Source of the DNA: Methanoculleus sp. UBA374
Lineage (GTDB): Archaea > Halobacteriota > Methanomicrobia > Methanomicrobiales > Methanoculleaceae
Length of the DNA: 26,962 nucleotides
NCBI GenBank assembly: GCA_002508705.1
Contig: DAYL01000030.1
Location: 898-27,859, forward strand
Direction of reading: 5' to 3'
Below the pieces are notes generated by a model. The model ran no database searches. It had not been told where the DNA came from and worked only from the letters and a program-made list of their open reading frames with translations. Position numbers and translations under genes: made by a program. Of the stretch, positions 1-7,373 are shown piece by piece (the first letter of the stretch is position 1; each line of letters begins with the position of its first letter).

Positions 1-329
1 TCGTCCCACATCTGCTGCATCGCAGCGTTGTTGACGAAGTGCAGGTCGTCGCCCTCAACGAAGACGCCGGTGCCGGAGACCTCGTAGGTCATCAGCTGGC
101 GCTGGCCCATCGGGATACCGCCGAGGTGGCAGCGCTCGGGGTCGTACATGGAGATGCCGCGGTCCATCTCGATGGCACGGCTTGCCTTCATGAACTCCAT
201 CTTACGGGGAGACTGACGGACGCCGTTGAACTTGTAGAACTCGGCGGTCTCGGACTCGACGTCCTGTCCCTGGAACTTCTCCTTGAGTGCCTTCAGGAAC
301 AGTTTCTGGGATCTCTCAATCTTTGCCAT
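1..329 (-). CDS. mcrA: Methyl-coenzyme M reductase alpha subunit, N-terminal part (runs off left edge)
   Basis: McrA is the large catalytic subunit of the soluble (alpha-beta-gamma)2 enzyme that reduces methyl-CoM with coenzyme B to methane using nickel F430. Only the first 109 codons are present; the gene continues past base 1, so the F430-binding and modified-residue regions cannot be seen. The visible protein begins [19 protein letters not shown] and includes the conserved stretch ending in [18 protein letters not shown], typical of the McrA N-terminal domain. The ATG at 329-327 lies 5 bases after the mcrG stop and is preceded by GAGGAGTGA, a good ribosome site. It is the last visible gene of the mcr operon. 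Recognition is firm. Confidence 0.96.
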   Translation of the reverse strand, partial: MAKIERSQKLFLKALKEKFQGQDVESETAEFYKFNGVRQSPRKMEFMKASRAIEMDRGISMYDPERCHLGGIPMGQRQLMTYEVSGTGVFVEGDDLHFVNNAAMQQMWD

Positions 330-334
330 TGTTA

Positions 335-1099
335 TCACTCCTCTTTCGGCATGAAGCCGTATTTCGTCCGCAGAGAGTGGATGCGCTGGACGTATTCGAT
401 GTACTCGGTATCTTCACGGTAGGGCGTTCCTACAAGCGAGTGGAAGATCGTCGTGTGGGCCTTGAGCCACTTCTCGCCCATGGGCTTGCCGACGGCAACC
501 GCACGGTCGAGGGGCTCGCCGATCTGGTTCTTGACGTAGCGGACGATGCCGTCCTCACCGAGGATGTCTCTCTGGAGCATATCGAACATCATGCCGTCCT
601 CGGCAAGACGGAGCGAGTGACCGTGCACGGTCGCACCGCGGATGCCGACGCGAGCGGGGTCGAACATCTCGGTCTCGATGAGTTCTTTTGCGTACTTTTC
701 GAGGTCGCGCTCACGGCACTCGACAATCTGACGGCCGGAGAGCGTACCGGGGTCGATACCGCGGAAGCGGTACATCTCGGTGTAGGTCCGCTGGTAAGGC
801 TGGGAGGGGGCGTTGAACATCGAGTCCGCGAACTGGATGTAACGGACCCGATCGCCGGCCTTTGCACCCGCGGTGGGCTTAACGAGCTTGCGCATGGGGC
901 AGTCGGGCTCCTGCTGCTCGGCGAGCGGCGGGTGGGCGCTCGGGTATGCCGATCCGGGAGCGCGGTGGCCGAGGATCAGCACGATGTCCTCATCTGTTAC
1001 GGAACGAATCTTCTCAAGCTTGTGGTGGGGGTTCATCTGCTTGCGCCGGTTCTCGGCGACAATCGATGTCCCGGGACCATACTGGGGCTTGTATGCCAT
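335..1099 (-). CDS. mcrG: Methyl-coenzyme M reductase gamma subunit
   Basis: McrG is the small structural subunit of the methane-forming enzyme and helps line the active-site channel. The 254-residue product has the usual family length and begins [20 protein letters not shown]. It carries recognisable McrG blocks such as [24 protein letters not shown] (first 60 residues), [20 protein letters not shown] in the middle and [16 protein letters not shown] further on. The ATG at 1099-1097 has GAGGTGA about nine bases upstream. It lies directly before mcrA and about 80 bases after the mcrD remnant. No mcrC gene lies between the mcrD remnant and mcrG, where some mcr operons carry one. Confidence 0.97.
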   Translation of the reverse strand: MAYKPQYGPGTSIVAENRRKQMNPHHKLEKIRSVTDEDIVLILGHRAPGSAYPSAHPPLAEQQEPDCPMRKLVKPTAGAKAGDRVRYIQFADSMFNAPSQPYQRTYTEMYRFRGIDPGTLSGRQIVECRERDLEKYAKELIETEMFDPARVGIRGATVHGHSLRLAEDGMMFDMLQRDILGEDGIVRYVKNQIGEPLDRAVAVGKPMGEKWLKAHTTIFHSLVGTPYREDTEYIEYVQRIHSLRTKYGFMPKEE

Positions 1100-1181
1100 G
1101 TTTCAATTCACCTCAAAGCGATTGATATCTTATCTTTTTCCTGTTTTGAACGAATTTCAGCCATATTTCCGGGTTTTCGGG

Positions 1182-1402
1182 TCACCGTTCCGGGGGGTCC
1201 GCAAGGCCGATGAGCGTCGTATCGGCACGGGGTCCATACTTCGCGTAGTCCACGACCGTCGGAGCAGTCTTCATGATGAACCTGCCCTCCTGGAACCGGT
1301 AGGGGAACTCCGTGAAGAAGCCGTCGCAGAGCGACCGGATCTCCCCGATGACAAAAGCAGCCTCGACGGCACAATCCTGCCCTGCGGGAATATGGCGTTC
1401 AT
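1182..1402 (-). pseudogene. mcrD: mcrD remnant with internal deletion and frameshift
   Basis: McrD is a small accessory protein of the mcr operon, usually about 150-170 residues, thought to help Mcr assembly. Here, 16 bases after the mcrB stop, an ATG (1402-1400) opens a peptide MNAIFPQGRIVPSRLL that resembles the McrD N-terminus, but that frame runs into unrelated Ser/Arg-rich sequence. In the next frame, from about base 1365 to the TGA at 1184-1182, the sequence reads VIGEIRSLCDGFFTEFPYRF, then VVDYAKYGPRAD and LIGLADPPER, which resembles the McrD C-terminus. The two halves are in different frames and some 80-100 middle codons are missing, with the junction near 1355-1370. I read this as an internal deletion in mcrD. 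A collapsed assembly is the main alternative. Family resemblance is from memory. Confidence 0.72.
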
Positions 1403-1418
1403 TCGGATCTCTGCTCGT

Positions 1419-2723
1419 TCAGGCTCCGTTTGCGATCTGGTTGATCGGCTTGTTGAACACGTCGATCTTACCGTAGGTGTCGGCGAAGATCTTCGAGGTG
1501 CTCTCGGGCGAGAACATCTGGGTTCCGGCGTCGAGCGCCATTGCGGCGACCACACACGGGATGGCCACACCGTTGGCGTGGCGGGTCACGACGTGGTTGC
1601 CGTTGAAGATACCGGGGCCGCCGCCGCCGTAGATCGAGTGGCTGAAAAACGAGAACCCGACGGCGGTACCCATGACACGGCCGTAGTCGGTGCTCGGAAG
1701 ACCGGTCTCGTGCTCAAGCAGGTCGTTGAAGTACAGGAGCGTCGAGGAGACCGCCTGGGCGAACCGTCCGGCACCGCAGTTGACGATGGTGGCTGCCATG
1801 GTTCCCGCAGCAGCGTAGGCGTTCCAGAGCATGGGGTCCTTCGTGTCGTAGAACTGGAAGTAACCGCCCTTCTTCCCCGGGGCGATGACCCGGTCGTCGA
1901 TGGCCCGCTCGACCAGGCTCTGGACGACCGTACCGACGGTTCCGGTCTCGCCGTTTGCCTTGACGAAGTCGTAGACCATGTTGTTCGCGTTCAGGCCCTG
2001 GTAGGCGTAGGCGAGCAGCTGGGCGCGCTCGAAAGGCCCGACGGCGGACCCCATCTCGAAGATGCCGGCGGTCTCGAGGGTGGATGCGAGTGCCGCGCCC
2101 TGCAGGGCGTTCTTGCCGGTCATCATGACGGTGTGGTTGACCGGAATGTTCCGGAGCGCGTAGCCGAGACCTTCGTTGTTCTGGGGGATGTTCAGGATCG
2201 ACGTAACGAGCGCACCCTGCATGTCCTGGGTGTGCGGGTAGCCGCCCCAGCAGGCTGCCTTGACGGTGGATGCGTTGAAGGCGTCGATGCCGAACTGGTC
2301 GACGATCGCGAAGGTGGTCGCGGCTGCGACCGAGGTGATCGCCGCATCGTAGGTGGCCGCGTTGATCAGGCGCTTCGTTGGGACCTCGACAAGCAGGAGC
2401 TTGCCGTTGTTGAACTCCAGGATCCGGGTGTCGTCGCCTTCCTCAACCTGGATCATCTCCTTGATCTTGGCGACGATGGCGTCCTTGTTCTCCATGATGG
2501 GGAGGTCGAGTTCTCTTCCCTTGATCTTGCCCTTCCCAAGTTTTCCGGTCTTGAGCGCATCCTGGATGCCTGCAAGGTTGACGTTGATCGTTCGCTTGGT
2601 CAGGTCGATGATCTTACCTGTGGCCGGGTTAACCAGCGGGCTGATTCTGTCGAGGGTGACGCCGCTCTTGAGCAGCTTCCCGTCATCAGAATAGAGATCG
2701 ATTGTTTCCGTGTATTTAGCCAT
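1419..2723 (-). CDS. mcrB: Methyl-coenzyme M reductase beta subunit
   Basis: McrB is the second large subunit of methyl-coenzyme M reductase and contributes to the F430 and coenzyme B pockets. The 434-residue protein has the normal family length and begins MAKYTETIDLYSDDGKLL. Typical McrB blocks are visible, including HTQDMQGALVTSILNIPQNN, RNIPVNHTVMMTGKNAL, and the Gly-rich IYGGGGPGIFNGNHVVTRHA near the C-terminus. The start ATG (2723-2721) has AGGATG about eight bases upstream. It is the first gene of the mcr operon and is followed by the mcrD remnant, mcrG and mcrA. A leader of roughly 100 bases separates it from the best promoter candidate. Confidence 0.97.
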   Translation of the reverse strand: MAKYTETIDLYSDDGKLLKSGVTLDRISPLVNPATGKIIDLTKRTINVNLAGIQDALKTGKLGKGKIKGRELDLPIMENKDAIVAKIKEMIQVEEGDDTRILEFNNGKLLLVEVPTKRLINAATYDAAITSVAAATTFAIVDQFGIDAFNASTVKAACWGGYPHTQDMQGALVTSILNIPQNNEGLGYALRNIPVNHTVMMTGKNALQGAALASTLETAGIFEMGSAVGPFERAQLLAYAYQGLNANNMVYDFVKANGETGTVGTVVQSLVERAIDDRVIAPGKKGGYFQFYDTKDPMLWNAYAAAGTMAATIVNCGAGRFAQAVSSTLLYFNDLLEHETGLPSTDYGRVMGTAVGFSFFSHSIYGGGGPGIFNGNHVVTRHANGVAIPCVVAAMALDAGTQMFSPESTSKIFADTYGKIDVFNKPINQIANGA

Positions 2724-2818
2724 AGTATTTCATCCTTTTACCCTTGTTCAATACGTTCCGTTCATGAGAGAGGCCGGGGCAAACGTCTGCTCCGGGTCTC
2801 TGAAGGCCGCTACTGCAC

Positions 2819-2832
2819 GTCCCATATGGGAC
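2819..2832. promoter_or_regulatory. 14-bp perfect palindrome in the mcr promoter/leader
   Basis: GTCCCATATGGGAC is a perfect 14-base palindrome lying 96 bases upstream of mcrB and about where transcription would start if the AT-rich box at about 2848-2866 is the TATA element. A palindrome at a start site is a common place for a dimeric repressor, so an operator is a reasonable inference. No regulator is known to me for this exact site. Confidence 0.4.
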
Positions 2833-2847
2833 TATAAGAGTAGAAGA

Positions 2848-2866
2848 GGGATTATAATAAAATTTG
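2848..2866 (-). promoter_or_regulatory. Candidate TATA region of the mcr operon
   Basis: Read on the minus strand this is AAATTTTATTATAATCCC, an archaeal TATA-like stretch about 130 bases upstream of mcrB. A start site some 25 bases downstream would fall at or next to the palindrome at 2819-2832 and give a leader of about 100 bases. The surrounding DNA is so AT-rich that other boxes, for example near 2885-2905, are also possible. Confidence 0.4.
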
Positions 2867-3503
2867 CGAATTTAGATAGACTTTTTTCTAAAATATAATA
2901 CAGATACTCATTATATTTTGAATAGGATAATTTAGAAGTAAGATAAATCTACTCAGATGGTTGAATGCGATACTTAAAAAGAGTTTCCCCGGGTGGCCTG
3001 ATCAGAGAACCCATCGGGAAATTTCCGAGAGGAGACAACTATTTAATAAGAAAAGAGATAAAAACAATAGTAGTAATTAATATTTTTCTTCCTGAGAACA
3101 GGCTAACAGTATACGGCTTTATAGGTTGTACTCAAAGGTATAATAACCCTACCCGCCCCGGCCGGGTTTCGTGGAATCATTGGACATCAACCTTCATTTT
3201 TCAGAATCCGGCAGATTGCACCAGAGCACAGAAGAGATACCAATATGATGGGCCCCCGTAATCCAGACACCTCAGGCCGGGCGGCCGTCGGCGTAACTCC
3301 CGAGATTCAGTCCATCCAGGGTGAAAAGAGGGACGGACCGGCCCCCGCACCTTCATGCACCCCCTCCGGGCCGACGACGGGGCAACCATCCCCGCACACC
3401 GCAGGTTAATCACTATATAAACCAGGTGTCTTCAGGACCACCCTCCGGCGACGCTTTATCTTGTGATATTTTTTTCTAATCAACCCCAAAATACAACGTA
3501 TTG

Positions 3504-3517
3504 GGCAAAATATTGCC
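3504..3517. promoter_or_regulatory. Inverted repeat upstream of fwd promoter
   Basis: GGCAA-AATA-TTGCC is a perfect 5-bp inverted repeat with a 4-base spacer. It lies directly downstream of a second, imperfect inverted repeat (CCCAA..TTGGG, about 3485-3505) and about 35-60 bases upstream of the TATA candidates of fwd. The placement suits a protein-binding site; function is inferred from position only. Confidence 0.3.
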
Positions 3518-3548
3518 GAATAGCAGTTTTAAGAGAGAGCAGGTCACC

Positions 3549-3585
3549 TTTATAAACTTACAAATACGGAATGGTTAAATACATA
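3549..3585 (+). promoter_or_regulatory. Candidate TATA boxes of the fwd operon
   Basis: Two TATA-like boxes point toward fwdD: TTTATAAAC at about 3549-3557 and GGTTAAATAC at about 3573-3582. Either would start transcription near 3580-3610 and leave a leader of about 260-290 bases before fwdD. I cannot tell which is used. Confidence 0.4.
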
Positions 3586-3604
3586 TCATTACAAGTTATG
3601 ACAA

Positions 3605-3760
3605 AGCGATCCGTACGGAGCTCTGTACGGGCAGCTTCTATACCCCCAGGTGAGGAGGCCCCCAGCACATCGGACGGTCTTCCGGCGTTCCGGCGACCTG
3701 ACTGGCAGGCCTCCCCCGTGCAGGGGGGCCCGGTTGCCAGGTATGGATAGCCCGGTAGAC
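3605..3760 (+). ncRNA. Structured 5' leader RNA of the fwd operon (candidate)
   Basis: Two strong hairpins lie in the predicted untranslated leader. The first pairs CCGTACGG (3611-3618) with CTGTACGG-type sequence at 3623-3630, an 8-bp stem (one G-U pair) with an AGCT loop. The second pairs CTGGCA (3702-3707) with TGCCAG (3735-3740) and GGCCTCCC (3708-3715) with GGGGGGCC (3723-3730), about 14 bp with a 4-base bulge at 3731-3734. The leader is unusually long and GC-rich, and a cis-regulatory RNA or protein-binding leader is plausible. I do not recognise a known riboswitch class. An ordinary long leader is the alternative. Confidence 0.35.
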
Positions 3761-3868
3761 CCTCTCGAAACGTGGAGGAGAATCCGGCCGTATCGGGACA
3801 CCATACCCCAGGCCGATTCACCGGAACTTCAGGAGACCGGCCCCAACCAACAGCAATGAGGCAAAACC

Positions 3869-4282
3869 ATGGCGAACAGGATTACATTGAACATGATCAC
3901 CCAGCGCTCCATCGAAGAAGGCGTCGCGATGGAAAAGGGCAAAACGACCCCGGAATACTTTGAGGCCTGCTCGATCATCGAGATGCACGACGACGACGTC
4001 AAAGCGCTGGGTCTCGTCCCGAACCAGCTTGTACGGGTGACGAGCGAATGCGGAAGCGTAATCGTCAAGGCAGTCAAAGGGCGCCAGTCGCTCTATCCCG
4101 GCCTTGCGTTCATACCGCAGGGTGTCTGGGCAAACCAGATTGTTCCTCCCCGGACCCAGGCGACCGGGGAGCCCCAGTACAGCGGTTTTCCCGTGACGGT
4201 CGAGCCCGTCACCGGCGAACGACGCAAGAGCGCGCTCGAACTCGTCCAGAGCGCCGTCGGGCTGTGGAAAGGTGATCAGTGA
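3869..4282 (+). CDS. fwdD: Formylmethanofuran dehydrogenase subunit D
   Basis: FwdD is the small subunit that, with FwdB, encloses the bis-pyranopterin guanine dinucleotide cofactor of formylmethanofuran dehydrogenase, the enzyme that reduces CO2 onto methanofuran in the first step of methanogenesis. The 137-residue protein is of normal length and looks like the molybdopterin dinucleotide-binding fold: an N-terminal strand region (MANRITLNMITQRSIEEG), LGLVPNQLVRVTSECGSVIVK (about 46-66) and the conserved PGLAFIPQGVWANQIVPP (about 77-94). The start ATG at 3869 opens the operon. Its stop overlaps the fwdB start (TGATG), which suggests translational coupling. Confidence 0.94.
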   Translation: MANRITLNMITQRSIEEGVAMEKGKTTPEYFEACSIIEMHDDDVKALGLVPNQLVRVTSECGSVIVKAVKGRQSLYPGLAFIPQGVWANQIVPPRTQATGEPQYSGFPVTVEPVTGERRKSALELVQSAVGLWKGDQ

Positions 4283-5652
4283 TGCCAAAGAAAATTGAAA
4301 ACGTCGGATGCCCTTACTGCGGCGTCTGCTGCGACGACCTCGTCGTAACCGTATCGGATGACGGAAAGAAGATCCTCGAGGTGGAGAACGCCTGTGCCAT
4401 CGGCAACCAGATCTTCCACCACGCAACGGAGAGCGAGAGAGTCCGGCTCCCCCGCCTCCGCCAGCCGGACGGCACCTATAAAGAGATCTCTTACGATGAA
4501 GCGGTCGATTACGCGGCGAGAGTGCTTTACAACGCGAAGAAGCCCCTGATCTACGGGTTCGGATCGACCAACTGCGAGGGCATGGCCGCTGCGGCCAAAG
4601 TCGCCGAGAAGGCGGGAGCCGTGCTCGACAACTGCGCTTCCATCTGCCACGGCAGTTCGTTCCTCGCCATATTCGACAACGGCTACCCGAGCTGCACCCT
4701 CGGTGAGACCAAGAACAGGGCGGACGTCATCGTCTACTGGGGCGCGAACCCGGCCCATGCCCATCCGCGGCACATGTCCCGCTACTCGATCTTCCCCCGC
4801 GGCTTCTTCACCGGCAAGGGCCACATGAGCCGCAAGATCATCGTCATCGACCCCCGGCACACCGACACCGCCCAGGTGGCGGACATTTACCTCCAGGTGA
4901 AGCAGGGACACGACTACGACCTCTTCAACGCGTTCCGCGCAGTCATCCGCGGTCATGAGATCCCCGAAGAGGTCGCCGGGATCAAGCGGGAGCAGATCCT
5001 CAAGGTTGCCGATATCATGAAAAAAGCCCGGTTCGGCACCATCTTCTACGGCATGGGGCTCTGCCACTCCGACGGCCGGAACCACAACGTGGACATCGCC
5101 ATCAGTCTGACCCGCGACCTCAACGACTTCACCAAGTGGACGATCATGGCGATGCGGGGCCACTACAACATCACCGGTCCGGGTGCGGTCTGGTCGTGGC
5201 AGTTCGGGTACCCCTACTGTCTCGACCTGACGAAACGGGACATCGCCTACATGAACCCCGGCGAGACGAGTTCCGTCGACCTTGCGATGCGGGATGAGGT
5301 TGACGCCTTCTTCAACGTGGGAACCGATGCCGGCGCTCACTTCCCGATTGGGGCGGTCAAACACCTCAGAAAGCACCCCTGGATCACCATCGACCCGAAC
5401 ATCTGCATGGCAAGCGAGATCTCCGACCTCCACATCCCGGTGGGAGTCGTCGGGGTCGAGGTGCCGGGCATCGTCTATCGGATGGACAACGTCCCGATCC
5501 AGTACCGCAAGGTCATCGACCCGCCAGAAGGGGTCATCAGCGACGAGGAACTCTTCGAGCGGATTTACAAGAGGCTCGGCGAACTGGAGGCAGAGGAAGC
5601 CGCAAAGGGACATGCAAAGGCTGCTCCGGAAGGCGTCCGTGCGGGGGAGTGA
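4282..5652 (+). CDS. fwdB: Formylmethanofuran dehydrogenase subunit B (Mo/W-pterin subunit)
   Basis: FwdB carries the tungsten- or molybdenum-bispterin site and one [4Fe-4S] cluster, and reduces CO2 to formate, which then passes through a tunnel to FwdA. The 456-residue product shows the cluster motif C-P-Y-C-G-V-C-C (residues 10-17) with a fourth Cys at about 38. The metal-ligand segment NCASICHGSS has Cys122 at the position that is Cys or selenocysteine in characterised homologues; here it is plain TGC. I chose the ATG at 4282 (overlapping the fwdD stop) over the in-frame GTG at 4279. fwdA follows after 3 bases. Whether the enzyme uses W or Mo cannot be read from the sequence. Confidence 0.95.
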   Translation: MPKKIENVGCPYCGVCCDDLVVTVSDDGKKILEVENACAIGNQIFHHATESERVRLPRLRQPDGTYKEISYDEAVDYAARVLYNAKKPLIYGFGSTNCEGMAAAAKVAEKAGAVLDNCASICHGSSFLAIFDNGYPSCTLGETKNRADVIVYWGANPAHAHPRHMSRYSIFPRGFFTGKGHMSRKIIVIDPRHTDTAQVADIYLQVKQGHDYDLFNAFRAVIRGHEIPEEVAGIKREQILKVADIMKKARFGTIFYGMGLCHSDGRNHNVDIAISLTRDLNDFTKWTIMAMRGHYNITGPGAVWSWQFGYPYCLDLTKRDIAYMNPGETSSVDLAMRDEVDAFFNVGTDAGAHFPIGAVKHLRKHPWITIDPNICMASEISDLHIPVGVVGVEVPGIVYRMDNVPIQYRKVIDPPEGVISDEELFERIYKRLGELEAEEAAKGHAKAAPEGVRAGE

Positions 5653-5655
5653 ACC

Positions 5656-7362
5656 ATGAGCGAACTTTTAATCAAGAACGGGTTCGTCTTTGACCCCCTG
5701 CAGGGGATCAAGGGCGACCGGATGGATATCGGCATCAAGGACGGTAAGATCGTCGAGACGAGCGCTCTTAAGAATCCAAAGATAATCGACGCCGCAAGAA
5801 TGACCGTGATGGCGGGCGGCGTCGATATCCACTCCCACGTGGTCGGGCCGAAGGTGAACATCGGCCGGCTCTTCCGCCCGGAGGATAAACTCTTCAAGAG
5901 CCCGCACAAGAAGTGCAGCCGCATGGAGATGGGCTGCTCGGTCCCCTCCACATTCAAGACCGGTTACGACTACGCACGGATGGGTTACGTCTTCGTCAAC
6001 GAGGCGGCGATGCCCCCGCTCCATTCCCCCCACGTCCACGAAGAGATCCGGGATACCCCGATCATCGACAACTCCGCGATGCCGGTCTTCGGGAACAACT
6101 GGTTCACCCTCGAATACCTGAAAAATCACGAGATCGAGAACAACGCCGCATACACCGCCTGGCTCCTCCGGGCCACCCGGGGGTTCGGCATCAAGGTCGT
6201 CAACCCCGGCGGCTCCGAAGCCTGGGGATGGGGGCTGAACTGCGAGCACATTCACGACCCGGTCCCGTACTTCGATATCACCCCGGCGGAGATCGTGAAG
6301 GGGCTCATCGAGACGAACGAACACCTCGGCCTCCCCCACTCGGTGCACCTGCACTGCAACAACCTCGGAAACCCGGGCAACTACGTCGACACCCTCGAGT
6401 CGCTCAGACTCGCCGAGGGTTACACCCCGAAGAACAACTTCGGCCGGGAGCAGGTGATGCATGTCACGCACCTTCAGTTCCACTCCTACGGCGGCGACTC
6501 CTGGGGGAACATGGAGTCCAAGGCAAAGGATGTCATGGACTACGTGAACGCCCACGACAACCTCACCGTCGATATGGGCCAGGTGACGCTCGACGAGACC
6601 ACGACGATGACCGCCGACGGGCCGTTCGAGCACCACCTCACCGAGTTGAACCACCTGAAGTGGGCGAACACCGACGTGGAACTCGAGACCGCCGCAGGCG
6701 TCGTGCCCTACATCTACAGCCCGAACATCAAGGTCTGCACCATCCAGTGGGCCGTCGGTCTGGAACTCGCCCTCTATGCCAAAGACATGATGCGAATCTT
6801 CCTGACCACCGACCACCCCAACGCCGGGCCGTTCACCCGCTATCCGCGGGTCATTGCCTGGCTGATGAGCAGGGCGGCGCGTGACGAGACGATGAAGACG
6901 TTCAAGTGGCTCAACAGGACAATCGAATCCACGTCCATCGACAGTATCGACCGCGAACTCACGCTCTACGAGATCGCACAGATGACCCGGGCCGGGCCGG
7001 CACGGGCGCTCGGCATCAGCAACATGTACGGCGGGCTTGCCCCCGGCATGGACGCCGACATCGCCGTCTACCCGCTCAACCCCGAGAATATACCCTCCGA
7101 CCCGGCTGAGATCGAGAAGGCGTTCTCGCGGTGCGCCTGGCTCGTGAAAGACGGCACCGTTACCGTCCAGGACGGCGAGGTCGTCGCAGAGCCCGCGAAG
7201 CGGACCATCTGGGTCGACGTGAAGGTCCCGGAGAACGCGCAGGTGCAGAGAGACATCTACGAGCACTTCCTCAGGCACTACAGCGTGAACCTCGGCAACT
7301 ACTCGCTCTTTACGGACCATCTCCACAACCCGCGGGTGATCGAGGTAGATACGACGGAATGA
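5656..7362 (+). CDS. fwdA: Formylmethanofuran dehydrogenase subunit A (amidohydrolase)
   Basis: FwdA is the binuclear-zinc amidohydrolase-like subunit that condenses formate with methanofuran. The 568 residues match the family length. Metal-site features are visible in order: H-S-H in GGVDIHSHVVGPK (His59, His61), a lysine in FGIKVVNPGG (Lys180) equivalent to the carboxylated lysine of characterised FwdA, His residues in HSVHLHCNN (231/233), THLQFHSYGGD near 270-280, and the aspartate in LTTDHPNAG near 380. The gene sits 3 bases after fwdB and 11 bases before fwdC in one operon. All expected catalytic residues appear intact. Confidence 0.96.
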   Translation: MSELLIKNGFVFDPLQGIKGDRMDIGIKDGKIVETSALKNPKIIDAARMTVMAGGVDIHSHVVGPKVNIGRLFRPEDKLFKSPHKKCSRMEMGCSVPSTFKTGYDYARMGYVFVNEAAMPPLHSPHVHEEIRDTPIIDNSAMPVFGNNWFTLEYLKNHEIENNAAYTAWLLRATRGFGIKVVNPGGSEAWGWGLNCEHIHDPVPYFDITPAEIVKGLIETNEHLGLPHSVHLHCNNLGNPGNYVDTLESLRLAEGYTPKNNFGREQVMHVTHLQFHSYGGDSWGNMESKAKDVMDYVNAHDNLTVDMGQVTLDETTTMTADGPFEHHLTELNHLKWANTDVELETAAGVVPYIYSPNIKVCTIQWAVGLELALYAKDMMRIFLTTDHPNAGPFTRYPRVIAWLMSRAARDETMKTFKWLNRTIESTSIDSIDRELTLYEIAQMTRAGPARALGISNMYGGLAPGMDADIAVYPLNPENIPSDPAEIEKAFSRCAWLVKDGTVTVQDGEVVAEPAKRTIWVDVKVPENAQVQRDIYEHFLRHYSVNLGNYSLFTDHLHNPRVIEVDTTE

Positions 7363-7373
7363 GGCGATAAAAC

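Larger units (their letters stand above)
2724..3868. other. Divergent intergenic region between mcr and fwd operons
   Basis: This 1,145-base stretch has no convincing gene. About 2830-3140 is strikingly AT-rich compared with the flanking operons; about 3140-3440 is mixed and GC-rich in part; 3450-3600 is AT-rich again and carries the fwd promoter candidates; and 3600-3868 is a GC-rich, foldable leader. Short ORFs here (for example 2965-3261 plus, 3558-3821 minus) lack ribosome sites and resemble nothing I know. The region supplies promoters for both operons and could hide a small RNA, for which I see no firm evidence. Confidence 0.7.

Noticed and set aside
1108..1374. 88-residue minus-strand ORF between mcrB and mcrG
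   Set aside because: It reads the third frame through the mcrD remnant; the McrD-like peptides are in the other two frames.
3141..3180. Possible small-RNA promoter and hairpin (TATAATAACC followed by ACCCG..CGGGT)
   Set aside because: The stem is only 5 bp and there is no terminator; too weak to list as a gene.
2965..3261. 98-residue ORF in the mcr-fwd spacer
   Set aside because: No ribosome site, mixed AT- and GC-rich composition across its length and no recognisable protein features; it is probably chance.
3558..3821. Minus-strand ORFs across the fwd leader
   Set aside because: They lie in the GC-rich leader opposite the fwd direction, lack ribosome sites and overlap the hairpins.
4642..4650. 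Possible selenocysteine at the FwdB metal-ligand position
   Set aside because: The codon is TGC (Cys), with no TGA in the frame.
4276..5613. Long minus-strand ORF opposite fwdB (and a similar one, 5668-7326, opposite fwdA)
   Set aside because: Antisense shadows of GC-rich coding sequence; rich in Val/Asp/Gly/His with no domain, while the plus strand is firmly fwd.
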